Source: OLB4 sp002050165
GTDB lineage: Bacteria > Bacteroidota > Ignavibacteria > Tepidaquicellales > Tepidaquicellaceae
Reading direction: 5' to 3'
Assembly: GCA_030263475.1 (NCBI GenBank)
Contig: SZPC01000006.1
Location: 1 to 64,000, forward strand
Length of the DNA stretch: 64,000 bases
Part shown: positions 52,594 through 62,046 of the stretch, piece by piece
Layout: each line of letters begins with the position of its first letter
Numbering within the stretch: position 1 is the first letter of the stretch
Made by a program: the position numbers and the translations under genes
The notes under the pieces: generated by a model
Databases searched by the model: none
Told to the model about the DNA's origin: nothing
Seen by the model: the letters and a program-made list of their open reading frames with translations, nothing else

Positions 52594-54254
52594 GGAATAA
52601 ATTTTTCAGTAAAGTTTTTCTAATATCGTTTTTTGTGTATTCAGTTGTTGCATCGAGTAAGTTGAATTCAAAACCACCTGATGATATTTACGACAGGATA
52701 AACAGAAATCTTCAAAAATTCGGCGAGGTTTACCGGGAGGTAACTCTCAATTATGTAGATGAAATTAATACAGACATGTTTTTGAGGGCAGGGATTGAAG
52801 GTATGTTATCAACTCTCGATCCTTACACCGGATTTTATGACGAGGTAAACGCAAATGAGATTGACCTGATAACAAACGGTAAGTACGGCGGTATTGGAAT
52901 AACTGTCGGAGTTCACGGGAACAGTGTGGTTATTACCGATGTGATGAACGGTTATGAAGCGCAACGACGAGGTCTGAAAATAGGGGACAAAATTATCACT
53001 ATAGACGGTAAGGAAATTAATCCTTCGATGTATAATGAGCTAAACAAAATTGTACGGGGGACAGTCGGAACTCCTCTCTTTGTGCAAATTAAACGGGACG
53101 ATGAGATAATTGATTTTAACCTGACTCGCGAAGAGATAATTTTAAAAAATATATCTTATTACGGATACATTGGCGATGAACAAACCGGTATCGGATATTT
53201 CAAACTTGACCGCTTTACTGCCAATACTGCGAATGAGGTTGATAACGTAATTAAGACAATGAAATCCACCGGCGATTTAAAAGGTTTAATTATTGATCTT
53301 AGGAATAACACCGGAGGTTTACTCGATGCTGCTACCGGATTGCTTAATAAAATACTCCCGAAGAACAGCCTGATTACAATCATCAAGGGTAGAAAACCTG
53401 AATCTGAAAAGAAAATATTTTCAACCGAAGATCCACTGGTTTCACCTGAAATACCGTTAGTAGTATTAATAAACGGTAATACGGCATCGGCGTCAGAAAT
53501 CGTTGCAGGCGCAGTGCAGGATCTCGACCGCGGAATAATAGTTGGCGAAAAATCGTTTGGAAAAGGACTTGTGCAGGTAATAAAAAATATTGGCGACGAT
53601 GCGCAACTGAGAATTACAACATCGAGATATTTTACACCTTCAGGACGATGGATTCAAACAAAGAATTATTTTAAAGAGAACGAAGGCGGTGTGTTTATTA
53701 ACACAAGGGAATTTTCACAACAGGAATTCAAAACGCTTAATGGGAGAACTGTTTATGCATTCGGCGGAATTACACCGGATATCGAAGTTAACCTGATGAG
53801 CGAATCAGATATTCACAAAGAGCTTTCAAGGAACGATATGTTCTTTAAGTTTGCATCATATTATCTCGACAAAAATCCGTTATCAGGTGTCTTTAAGGTT
53901 GATGAAAATACCTTTATCGAGTTTAAATCATTTCTCGCTCAAAGTGGGTTTGAGTATCATTCAAAAGTTGAAAAAGAACTGGCGGAACTTAAAAATCTTG
54001 CAGTCGAACAAACTTATTCGGAAGAGTTTATCAGTTCAATTAGCCGGCTGGAAGCAGAAGCAGAGAATAAAAGCGAAGAAGAAATGCAAACGTATCGAAA
54101 TGAAATTCTAAGGAGCATAGAGTCTGAGATTAACAAAAGATTGATTGAAGAATTCGAACAGGTGAAATCCACACTCGGCTCCGATATGCAATTATTTGAA
54201 GCAGTTGAAATAATTAAAGATGTTCCGCGCTATAACCGTACTCTTGGTAAATAA
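52590..54254 (+). CDS. S41 family C-terminal processing peptidase
   Basis: The 554-residue protein has a signal peptide (1-22) and a PDZ domain (about 88-165, GGIGITVG ... RRGLKIGDKIITIDGK). The S41 catalytic part contains GYFKLDRF, LRNNTGGLLDAA, NGNTASASEIVAGAVQD with the serine near residue 300 and GEKSFGKG with the lysine near residue 325. A helical C-terminal extension (about 420-545) is long for CtpA and may bind substrates. It should work in the periplasm. Confidence 0.93.
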   Translation: MRNKFFSKVFLISFFVYSVVASSKLNSKPPDDIYDRINRNLQKFGEVYREVTLNYVDEINTDMFLRAGIEGMLSTLDPYTGFYDEVNANEIDLITNGKYGGIGITVGVHGNSVVITDVMNGYEAQRRGLKIGDKIITIDGKEINPSMYNELNKIVRGTVGTPLFVQIKRDDEIIDFNLTREEIILKNISYYGYIGDEQTGIGYFKLDRFTANTANEVDNVIKTMKSTGDLKGLIIDLRNNTGGLLDAATGLLNKILPKNSLITIIKGRKPESEKKIFSTEDPLVSPEIPLVVLINGNTASASEIVAGAVQDLDRGIIVGEKSFGKGLVQVIKNIGDDAQLRITTSRYFTPSGRWIQTKNYFKENEGGVFINTREFSQQEFKTLNGRTVYAFGGITPDIEVNLMSESDIHKELSRNDMFFKFASYYLDKNPLSGVFKVDENTFIEFKSFLAQSGFEYHSKVEKELAELKNLAVEQTYSEEFISSISRLEAEAENKSEEEMQTYRNEILRSIESEINKRLIEEFEQVKSTLGSDMQLFEAVEIIKDVPRYNRTLGK

Positions 54255-54268
54255 AATCGCCTGCTGTA

Positions 54269-55408
54269 ATGGGACATACTTTGAAGAAGATAGGAATACT
54301 TGGAGGAGGGCAGTTAGCGAGAATGCTGGTTGAATCTTTTAACAGATACGATGCATCTTTCAGGATTTTATCTAAGGAAGATAATTCGCCCGCCGGTAAG
54401 ATCAACAAAGATGTTGTAATCGGCGATTGGGACGAGGATGAGACCTTGTTGAAATTTGCCCGCGGTTGCGACGTGATAACACTTGAGAACGAATTCATTA
54501 ATCACGAACGGATAAAGTTTCTTGAAGCATTGAACATTCCGGTTGCGCCGACATCTGAAGTCGTACGGTTAATTCAGGATAAATACACGCAAAAGAAAAC
54601 ATTGAAGAATCTTGGAATTCCTGTTGCAGGATTTTCACCGGTAAATAATACCGATGATATAAAAAAATTTGCGGAGGATAAATCTTATCCGGTTATACTT
54701 AAATCACGGACGATGGGATATGACGGTAAAGGCAATGTTGAAATTAATTCATCGTCAGAGATTGAGTCTGCATTCGAAACACTTTCTGACAGGGGAGACC
54801 TTTTCGTCGAAGAGTTTATCCCTTTCCTGATGGAACTTGCGGTTCAGACAGCCAGAAATACTAAAGGCGAAATGGTTTTGTATCCGATTGTTGAAACAAT
54901 TCAGAAAGATCATATTTGTCACATTGTAAAAGCCTGCAGGGACAGGTTCTTTCATCTGAGGGAAAAAATACATGAATATTGCAGGTTGATTATGACAGAA
55001 CTCGATTACGTCGGCATGATGGGGATTGAAATATTTTTACTTGCAGACGGCAGCATTAAAGTAAATGAGCTCGCGCCACGAGTACATAATTCCGGACACT
55101 ATACAATCGAAGGGTGTGTTACGTCTCAATTTGAAAATCATATCAGGGCAATTTGCGGATACCCGCCCGGGTCAACTGCAATGACTATGAACTCAGCAGT
55201 TATGATAAATATCTTAGGTGAGAGGAACGGTGATGCTGAACTACATGGTTTGGAGAGTATGCTTAATGTACAAAACACATTCCTGCACATATACGGTAAA
55301 ACCCAAACTCGTGTTGACAGAAAAATGGGACATATAACCGCACTTGATGATAATCCCGAAGTTGCGTATGAGAAGGCAATCAAAGCCCGCGGTTTAATTT
55401 CAATATAA
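54269..55408 (+). CDS. purK: 5-(carboxyamino)imidazole ribonucleotide synthase
   Basis: The protein has 379 residues. GILGGGQLARM is at 9-19 and the ATP-grasp region follows (YPVILKSRTMGYDGKGN near 133-149; FVEEFIPFLMELAVQ; VNELAPRVHNSGHYTIEG near 265). PurK makes N5-CAIR from AIR, bicarbonate and ATP in purine synthesis. No purE lies in the window. It begins 14 bases after the S41 gene. Confidence 0.95.
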   Translation: MGHTLKKIGILGGGQLARMLVESFNRYDASFRILSKEDNSPAGKINKDVVIGDWDEDETLLKFARGCDVITLENEFINHERIKFLEALNIPVAPTSEVVRLIQDKYTQKKTLKNLGIPVAGFSPVNNTDDIKKFAEDKSYPVILKSRTMGYDGKGNVEINSSSEIESAFETLSDRGDLFVEEFIPFLMELAVQTARNTKGEMVLYPIVETIQKDHICHIVKACRDRFFHLREKIHEYCRLIMTELDYVGMMGIEIFLLADGSIKVNELAPRVHNSGHYTIEGCVTSQFENHIRAICGYPPGSTAMTMNSAVMINILGERNGDAELHGLESMLNVQNTFLHIYGKTQTRVDRKMGHITALDDNPEVAYEKAIKARGLISI

Positions 55409-55413
55409 AAATT

Positions 55414-55677
55414 ATGTTGTTTCTGGAAGTACATGAAACCTATAATCCGATTGAAGCAAGCCTGGTAAAAGCCAAGCTCAACGATGATAATATTCCTTTT
55501 ACTGTAAGCGGTGATTTCGATATTTCATATTCAATGGAGGCATTCAACACTACTCTTTCAAGAATGGCGCTTAAGCGACCAATAAAGTTTTTTGTCCCGG
55601 AACAATACTTTGAAATTGCAAAAGTTTCCATAAACACAGACAATTCCTCAATGTTGAACGATGAGTTTGAATATTAG
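55414..55677 (+). CDS. DUF2007 small protein
   Basis: This 87-residue protein carries VHETYNPIEASLVKAKLNDDNIPFTVSGD (5-33) and KFFVPEQYFEIAK, the pattern of DUF2007, described as possible signal-transducing proteins. It follows purK by 5 bases and overlaps the M19 start by 17 bases, so it is the middle gene of a tight operon. Function is not known. Confidence 0.82.
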   Translation: MLFLEVHETYNPIEASLVKAKLNDDNIPFTVSGDFDISYSMEAFNTTLSRMALKRPIKFFVPEQYFEIAKVSINTDNSSMLNDEFEY

Positions 55678-56947
55678 TAAAATATCACCATTAATACGAA
55701 ATGGAATAGTAATCGTGACAGTGACAATTGTTGTTTTTGTATTGCTGAGTTACAAGGATTTGCTCTCTAAGAAAGAAAATTTTATTACGAAAAGTGAAAC
55801 CACAGAAATCATGAATTCAGACTCAAATCAAGTCACAAATATTTTTAAATTTCATTACGACAATATCCTTGTTGATACACACAACGATTTTCTCTGGCAA
55901 TCATTTTACAGAAATGCGCCTTTCGGGAGAACTGATTATTCATTTGACTCCGATAAAGTAAGATTTAAAGAAGGCGGGGTAGACGTTCAGGTCTTTGCAG
56001 TGTGGATACCAATGAACAAAGTAAAAACGTCATACAAATTCGTCGTTCAGCAAATCAACAAGCTCGAACAACTGGCATTAACTTATTCTGACGATTTGGA
56101 GCTTGCTAATTCTTATGATGACATAATTCGCATCGTTGACTCCGGAAAACTCTGTGGACTTATAGGTGTGGAAGGCGGTACTGCAATACACTCCGATCTG
56201 GAGAACGTAAGCCGACTCTATTCAAAAGGGGTAAGGTACATCGGATTAACCTGGAACAATTCAAACAACATTGCAACTTCAGCGAAAGATGAAAAAGTAT
56301 CAGGTGTATCAGGGGGATTAACCCCTTTCGGGAAAAGTGTCATAAAAAAAATGAACGAACTCGGTATAATGGTTGATGTATCGCACCTTGGTGAACGCGC
56401 GTTCTGGGATTTGGTAGAAACTACCAATGACCCTATTCTTGCCTCACACTCGAATGCGTACAGTATAAATCCTCATTACCGCAATCTGACTGATGACCAG
56501 ATAAAAGCAATAGCTAAATCCGGCGGTGTGATTCAGGTTAACTTTTATGATTTGTTCTTGAATAAAAATGTTACCGACAGAAAGTATCCGGATGCACGGG
56601 ATTTGTATGCAGAGCAACTTGATTCAATTTACTCCGAATCAAACGGTGATCTTATTAAGTTCAATGAACTACGTTATGAATTTCTCATGAACTACAGATC
56701 CGGTAGCGTTACAACCGTTGACTTGCTGATCGACCACATTGACCATATTGTAAACCTCGTAGGTATTGATTATGTCGGTATTGGAAGTGATTTCGATGGT
56801 GGGATTTCCACACCGTTTGAGCTTTATGATGTATCAACTTATCCGGTTCTTACAAAGAGATTATTCGATCGTGGTTATACAACCACCGATATAAAAAAGA
56901 TTCTTGGTTTAAACTTCCTGCGAGTGTTCAAAGAAGTATGCGGATGA
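55661..56947 (+). CDS. M19 family membrane dipeptidase
   Basis: The 428-residue protein has an N-terminal membrane helix (about 13-30). Zinc ligands are H74 and D76 in VDTHNDFLWQ, the bridging Glu in GVEGGTA (near 171), and the histidines of MVDVSHLGE and ASHSNA. GIGSDFDGG (near 378) is also a family mark. Renal-dipeptidase-type enzymes split dipeptides; this one is probably membrane-bound with the domain outside. It overlaps DUF2007 and is convergent with the SprT gene. Confidence 0.93.
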   Translation: MSLNISKISPLIRNGIVIVTVTIVVFVLLSYKDLLSKKENFITKSETTEIMNSDSNQVTNIFKFHYDNILVDTHNDFLWQSFYRNAPFGRTDYSFDSDKVRFKEGGVDVQVFAVWIPMNKVKTSYKFVVQQINKLEQLALTYSDDLELANSYDDIIRIVDSGKLCGLIGVEGGTAIHSDLENVSRLYSKGVRYIGLTWNNSNNIATSAKDEKVSGVSGGLTPFGKSVIKKMNELGIMVDVSHLGERAFWDLVETTNDPILASHSNAYSINPHYRNLTDDQIKAIAKSGGVIQVNFYDLFLNKNVTDRKYPDARDLYAEQLDSIYSESNGDLIKFNELRYEFLMNYRSGSVTTVDLLIDHIDHIVNLVGIDYVGIGSDFDGGISTPFELYDVSTYPVLTKRLFDRGYTTTDIKKILGLNFLRVFKEVCG

Positions 56948-56963
56948 AATGTGATTTTTGAAT

Positions 56964-57569
56964 TTATTCACGCCTGACAAGCGCAGCTACGTTTATCAGA
57001 TATTTCCCTTTCGATTCGAGGTCCACGCAAACTATACGTGTCCTTCGTTTAATACCACGGATGTATTTCCTGCCATTGGACAACAATAAGAAAAGTTCAC
57101 CCTCTTTAAGTTCTCCCAGGAATATCTCGGATTCGTGTTTGATATCGTACCTGTTAAGTACCATTGCCAATTTATAATCCGAATACCGGCTTGCTTTTGG
57201 ATTTTTCATGTAAATTCTGATTGCATTTTTTACGTCTTGTGGTAGATTGTATTCGCAAAATAAATTCAACAGGTTTGAAAAGTATGATTTCCAAATGATA
57301 CCGTGCTTCTCTATGCGATTACCCAAATCCCGCCAAACCATCAGGTGAGCGATTTCATGAAGGAGTGTTACTGCAAAGGAATATTGATTGAGGTTTGAAT
57401 TAATTGTAATGACGCCTTCATTTCCATTAATAACTCGAAAGTCTCCCAGACGGGTTTTCCGTCGGCGGGTTATTATTTTCAGGCTAAAGGGATATTGCTT
57501 TTTAAGCGAAAGAAAAAATGAATATGTTCCTTCCGGGACGTAATCTTCAAATGGAGAGGAATTTTGCAT
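56964..57569 (-). CDS. SprT-like zinc metalloprotease domain protein
   Basis: The 201-residue protein has HEIAH (71-75) and the third ligand H89 in IEKHGIIW, the SprT-like pattern. A basic region (KIITRRRKTRLGDFR, 31-45) precedes it. The C-terminal 80 residues have RGIKRRTRIVCVDLESKGKYLIN, which may bind nucleic acid. SprT/Spartan proteins are linked to DNA-protein crosslink repair, but a bacterial role is not proved. Confidence 0.88.
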   Translation of the reverse strand: MQNSSPFEDYVPEGTYSFFLSLKKQYPFSLKIITRRRKTRLGDFRVINGNEGVITINSNLNQYSFAVTLLHEIAHLMVWRDLGNRIEKHGIIWKSYFSNLLNLFCEYNLPQDVKNAIRIYMKNPKASRYSDYKLAMVLNRYDIKHESEIFLGELKEGELFLLLSNGRKYIRGIKRRTRIVCVDLESKGKYLINVAALVRRE

Positions 57570-57623
57570 ATGTGCTTTTTAATATAAATTGTCTGAAGTT
57601 CAAACGTAAAATATTATAGCTAA

Positions 57624-58724
57624 TCACTTCGGTATTGCAAATCTGAAAACCGAACCGTTTCCCGGACTACTTGAGACGCTGATTGATGTTGAATGTATTT
57701 CCAAAATATGTTTTACAATTGAGAGTCCAAGACCGCTTCCACCTCTGTCACGTGACCGGTTTTTATCAATCCGGTAAAACCGCTCGAAAATTCGCGGTAT
57801 GTCCTTTGCTGGTATTCCGATTCCGCTGTCTTCAACCTCAAATAAAACGTCTTTTCTCCGCTCAATTGCCCTGACAATCACGTTACTACCTTCATGCGAG
57901 AATTTAATTGCATTGCCAATCAGGTTAATGAAAACGTGTTTCAGTTGTTCCGCATCGGCAAAAATTTCACACTTGCTGCTCGTTTTATTCATAAATAAGA
58001 TCTCAGATTTGTTTCCGGCAGCAAGGTCTTTCATTCCCGAAATAATTTCCTTTATATATTCCCCAACGCAGAAATATCGTCTGCTTAGTTTCATTCCGGT
58101 TTCAATTTTCGAAATGCTGATGAGGTTATCAACCAATTCTTTCATACGCCCGGCTTGTTTGTTTGCCCTTTCAAGAAAATCCTTGTTAACCCGTTTGTCG
58201 TCAATTGCGCCGTCTAACAACGTTTCAAGTGCAAGTTGAATGGCAAAAATCGGAGTCCTTAATTCGTGCGCAACGTTTCCGAGGAATTCATTTCTGTTTA
58301 TCTTAAAAGTTCTCGCGGTTGAAATCTCGCTTTTAAGCTGTTCAGTTAATTCTGTTATTGTCTCAATAGCTGAAACAGTTTCCTTGTTGAATGAATTTTT
58401 AAAATTGAATTTGATTAGTTTATCTGAAATCTCGGTTAACTCGTTTAACTTTTTATCGAGGTCATCTGAACACAGGTTGGATTGTTCCGGTCCGCCTGAA
58501 AAGAGTTTAACTGAAATTTCTTTAAGTTGGGTTAACGGGTTTGTTACTTCGTGGTTCAAAAATATGGCAGTAAAAATCACAAAAGATAAAATGGAGATCA
58601 TCACAACCAAAATTAATTTATAATCTGAACCGTTCAATAAAAAAATTGATAATATTAATATCAGCAGGAAGGCAGAAAAGATAAAATATTTTGTGATGAG
58701 ATTAAGTTTTCTGAAAGCTGGCAT
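57624..58724 (-). CDS. Sensor histidine kinase, PhoR-like
   Basis: The 366-residue protein has two membrane helices (about 13-30 and 36-55) with almost no periplasmic part, a short HAMP-like linker, and a HisKA domain with H153 in NVAHELRTPIFAI. ATPase boxes follow (NLIGNAIKFS, VEDSGIGIPAKD, RDRGGSGLGLSIVK). The short sensor suggests it reads a membrane or cytoplasmic signal. It is the partner of the PhoB-like regulator 11 bases upstream. Confidence 0.92.
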   Translation of the reverse strand: MPAFRKLNLITKYFIFSAFLLILILSIFLLNGSDYKLILVVMISILSFVIFTAIFLNHEVTNPLTQLKEISVKLFSGGPEQSNLCSDDLDKKLNELTEISDKLIKFNFKNSFNKETVSAIETITELTEQLKSEISTARTFKINRNEFLGNVAHELRTPIFAIQLALETLLDGAIDDKRVNKDFLERANKQAGRMKELVDNLISISKIETGMKLSRRYFCVGEYIKEIISGMKDLAAGNKSEILFMNKTSSKCEIFADAEQLKHVFINLIGNAIKFSHEGSNVIVRAIERRKDVLFEVEDSGIGIPAKDIPRIFERFYRIDKNRSRDRGGSGLGLSIVKHILEIHSTSISVSSSPGNGSVFRFAIPK

Positions 58725-58735
58725 TGGCAGTGCGA

Positions 58736-59524
58736 TTACGCCCCCTTGAGCCTGTATCCGAGCCCTTTAATAGTCTCGATATAATCTGAATATTCTCCGA
58801 GCTTTTCTCTTACTTTGGCAATATGAACGTCAATTGTCCGGTCGGTTACATAAATATTTTCTCCCCAGACATGATTGAGCAAGGTTTCGCGGGTGAAAAC
58901 CCTCCCGGGATTTGAAAGCAGGAAGTGGAGCAGTTGGAATTCTTTTTTCGGGAAAAAAATATTCCTCCCATCTATTCTTACAGAGTGAGCATTGCCGTCA
59001 ACTTCAACATTTTTAAAGTGGATGACCGACTTAAATGCAGGGCGGGAATCATTGTCAGCAGTTGTTCGTCTTAGAACAGATTTAATACGGGCAATTACCT
59101 TCCCCGGTGAAACGGGTTTCTGTATGTAATCATCGGCGCCGAGGTCGAGCCCGTTTATTTCATCAATTTCATTTTCTTTTGCGGTTAAAAAAATCACAGG
59201 GATATGGGAAGTATAATTTTCGGATTTTAATTTTTTGCATACATCAAATCCACTGATTTCAGGCATCATAATATCGAGGAGAATCAGATCAATCTTTTCG
59301 GTTGTAACCACATCCATTGCCATCTTTCCGTCGTATGCTGTTTTTACGATGAACTCATTTCCTTTTTCGAGATTATACTTCAAGAGCTCAACAATATCCT
59401 TTTCGTCATCTACTACGAGAATTTTTATTTTATTGCTTTTTTTAATGTGCGGTGATTTAAAATTTAAGGTATTAAAGTTGAGGTTATTTAAATGCGATTT
59501 CTTTCCCTGACTTTGCCGATTCAT
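58736..59524 (-). CDS. Response regulator, OmpR/PhoB family
   Basis: From the only in-frame ATG this is 262 residues: an odd 33-residue basic leader, the receiver domain (about 34-150, with DDE at 39-41 and the phosphorylated D84 in ILLDIMMPE), then a winged-helix DNA-binding domain (about 165-262, ending YIETIKGLGYRLKGA). The leader overlaps the upstream oxidoreductase gene by 41 bases. No ATG, GTG or TTG lies between it and the receiver. The histidine kinase follows in the same operon. Confidence 0.94.
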   Translation of the reverse strand: MNRQSQGKKSHLNNLNFNTLNFKSPHIKKSNKIKILVVDDEKDIVELLKYNLEKGNEFIVKTAYDGKMAMDVVTTEKIDLILLDIMMPEISGFDVCKKLKSENYTSHIPVIFLTAKENEIDEINGLDLGADDYIQKPVSPGKVIARIKSVLRRTTADNDSRPAFKSVIHFKNVEVDGNAHSVRIDGRNIFFPKKEFQLLHFLLSNPGRVFTRETLLNHVWGENIYVTDRTIDVHIAKVREKLGEYSDYIETIKGLGYRLKGA

Positions 59525-60488
59525 AAATTGATTCGATAACGTGCATTACTTTCAGTGCATCTTCACCGGTTGAGAATAGTTGACTTTTCCCTTGAACTGC
59601 AGAGATGAACGAAGATAGTTCGAGCTCATAACTGCTCTTAAAGAGATTTGATGGCATTTTAACATTTTTCGGAGTGATGTCAAGCAAACTTCCCGACATT
59701 TTTTTGTGGATCTTTAACGGGTTGATTCTTGTACTTCCGGTTGTTCCATATACATCGCAATAAAAGAAATCGTTTGACAACATGCTCCAGCTTGATTCCA
59801 TGCTTAACAATGAACCGTTTTTAAACTTTATGGTAGCGATACATGTATCTTCGACGGATTTCGTGTTATGGTAATAAGTAATTGCCGAGACGGATTTAAT
59901 CTCAGGGAAACCGAGCATCCACAGTCCGATATCAAGAATAGCAATCCCGTTATCAAGCATTACACCACCGCCGGATTTATCTTTTTCAGTTGACCATTTT
60001 TTATCGGAGCTTTTTGCTTTAAGCCAACCAGCTTTTATATAATAAATATCGCCAAGTTCTTTTTCGCGGATGAAATTCCTTGCGAATATCACGTCAGTCC
60101 GGAACCTGTTATTCATACCGACCATTAGTTTTCTCTTCCGTTTTTTAGCAACGTTCACAACATCTTTAGCTTCATCGTAATTTCTTGCGAGCGGGCGTTC
60201 CACAAGTACATCTTTACCGGCGTTTATTGATTTAATTGCTATGTCTTTATGTGCGTCAGTATTCGTTGCAACGAGCACTGCTTCAATCTGCTCTTCATTT
60301 TTCAGCATATCATCAGGACTTTTATAATAAGATTTTATTCCGTGTTTGTGCGCAAGTGTCTTTGCTTTGGAGTAATCCATATCACAAATTGAAACTATTT
60401 CAATGTCTTTGAACTTGCTTAGAATTGGAAGGTGAATAACCTGCGAAATTCCACCCAGTCCGATGATACCGATTTTAGTTTTCTTCAT
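59484..60488 (-). CDS. Gfo/Idh/MocA family oxidoreductase
   Basis: The 334-residue protein has an NAD(P) Rossmann motif GIIGLGGISQVIHLP (7-21) and the family segment VLVERPLARNYDEA (about 92-105), where ERP replaces the common EKP. The C-terminal domain has GGGVMLDNGIAILD near residue 172. The family oxidises or reduces sugars and related compounds; the substrate is unknown. It lies upstream of the response regulator and downstream of the SRP RNA gene. Confidence 0.88.
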   Translation of the reverse strand: MKKTKIGIIGLGGISQVIHLPILSKFKDIEIVSICDMDYSKAKTLAHKHGIKSYYKSPDDMLKNEEQIEAVLVATNTDAHKDIAIKSINAGKDVLVERPLARNYDEAKDVVNVAKKRKRKLMVGMNNRFRTDVIFARNFIREKELGDIYYIKAGWLKAKSSDKKWSTEKDKSGGGVMLDNGIAILDIGLWMLGFPEIKSVSAITYYHNTKSVEDTCIATIKFKNGSLLSMESSWSMLSNDFFYCDVYGTTGSTRINPLKIHKKMSGSLLDITPKNVKMPSNLFKSSYELELSSFISAVQGKSQLFSTGEDALKVMHVIESIYESAKSGKEIAFK

Positions 60489-60512
60489 GAGTAAGCGGAG
60501 CGAGATATTGTT

Positions 60513-60613
60513 AAAAAAAGGTCAAGACACCCGGATCACATACTCGATTACTTACCGCTGCTTCCTTTCAGACCTGACGGAGTTGGGTAATTTCATATTG
60601 TCCGGGGCTTGAC
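60513..60613 (-). ncRNA. ffs: Signal recognition particle RNA (4.5S type)
   Basis: The minus strand carries the domain IV signature GTCAGGTCTGAAAGGAAGCAGCGG. The two ends, CCCCGGA near 60601-60607 and TCCGGG near 60531-60536, pair. A run of seven T (60513-60519) ends it, and a perfect TATATTTG -7 element (60613-60620) lies at the start, so the true 5' end is probably near 60607. With Ffh this RNA targets nascent membrane proteins to the translocon. End positions are uncertain by a few bases. Confidence 0.88.
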
Positions 60614-60649
60614 AAATATAATTGTTGGTTCAATTGAGTTTTAATATAA

Positions 60650-61975
60650 TCAGGATGATTTAAACATTAAATACAAACCGAATATTCCGAGCACAATATC
60701 GGCAATCCACATACCGAGAAGTGGTGAGAGCAAGCCTCTATCAGCGAGTTTCTCCCCACCGATAAGCGATGCCCAGTAAATCAGAAAAAACAATAAAGAG
60801 AATCCCGCAGAAATACCGAAGCCACCCTTTTTAACTCTGTAACCGAGTGGCGCTCCAATAAGTACAAAAACTATGCAGGCGAATGGAATGGAATATTTTT
60901 TGTAAATCTCCACTTCGTATCGGGAAACCTGAGATAGCAGGCTTCTGCTGTTTAAAACAATTCCCTGTCGTTGCGTTTTTTTCATAATAACATTGTCGTA
61001 AAGACTTATGATATTTGAATTAGCTTGATTTAAGCTTTGGCCGAGGCTGTCTGAGGTTACCCCCGTTCGCCTGATAGTTAAATTCCGGTAAGGAATTTTT
61101 GCCAGTTCCAGTGCGAGTTCTGATGATGCGCTGGAAAGTTTCCCGGACATATCATTCACCTGTGCAATCAAAGAATCGCGTATAGACACCATTGAATCGG
61201 CGGATAGTTCCCGGTCGCCCCTGAATGAACCTTCGCCTGACTGTTGCAATCCAAACCCTTCAGAGCTTAATGTTATCCTGTGTTTATTAAATTTCACCTT
61301 CTTGTACTTTTGCGAAGGGTTAATAACGTTCAATTGATGAATCTCACCGTTCTCAAGGTTCATGACAATATTGTTGAGATCTGCTGTAAACCCGATATCG
61401 CCCGATTTTGCAGTGAAAATATTTCTCACCTGTGGATTGGAGTAATCGTAAATATAAATATCCTCGAGCTTGTTAGATACCGGATCAATTTTCCTGACCA
61501 GAATTTTTGCTCCACCGATATCATCGCTGAATTTTCCGGGTTCGAGAATGAATGTAGGTTTCGTACGAGATATGTCACCGAGCAGAACTCTCGCCTGATG
61601 GTTAGCCTCGGGTAAAACTTCGTTATTGAATTTTACCATCAGATAGAAAAGAATTATACTGCAAAGGATAACCGGTATCATCATTCGCCTTAAACTTATC
61701 CCGCCGGCTTTGATTATTGTTAGTTCATTTGTTGACGCGAGATTTCCAAACGCCATTAAAGTTGCAACTAAAACTGCCATTGGGACAGCCAGCGTTACTA
61801 TCCACGCCATGTTGTATGAAATGAGCTGAACAATGAGCCAGATGCTTAGCCCCTTACCTACCAACTGATCAATTGTTTTGTAAATGAACTGAAATAGAAA
61901 AAGGAACACAACTGTTGCAAATGCAAACAGGAACGGCCCGATGTGGGATTTAAGTATGTACTTATATAGAATCAA
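60650..61975 (-). CDS. LptF/LptG family permease (YjgP/YjgQ)
   Basis: The 441-residue protein has three N-terminal helices, a large periplasmic beta-jellyroll (about 125-320), and three C-terminal helices. LVATLMAFGNLASTNELTIIKAGGIS (about 68-93) is the family signature. LptF and LptG form the inner-membrane part of the LptB2FG LPS exporter. Sequence does not tell which of the two this is, and the other one is not in the window. A region near 240-310 is longer than usual. Confidence 0.9.
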   Translation of the reverse strand: MILYKYILKSHIGPFLFAFATVVFLFLFQFIYKTIDQLVGKGLSIWLIVQLISYNMAWIVTLAVPMAVLVATLMAFGNLASTNELTIIKAGGISLRRMMIPVILCSIILFYLMVKFNNEVLPEANHQARVLLGDISRTKPTFILEPGKFSDDIGGAKILVRKIDPVSNKLEDIYIYDYSNPQVRNIFTAKSGDIGFTADLNNIVMNLENGEIHQLNVINPSQKYKKVKFNKHRITLSSEGFGLQQSGEGSFRGDRELSADSMVSIRDSLIAQVNDMSGKLSSASSELALELAKIPYRNLTIRRTGVTSDSLGQSLNQANSNIISLYDNVIMKKTQRQGIVLNSRSLLSQVSRYEVEIYKKYSIPFACIVFVLIGAPLGYRVKKGGFGISAGFSLLFFLIYWASLIGGEKLADRGLLSPLLGMWIADIVLGIFGLYLMFKSS

Positions 61976-62046
61976 TTAGTTTTAGTTTGATTCCGATAGC
62001 ATGTTATTGGCTATCCTTGACTTTTCAATAAAACTGAAATTCGGAT

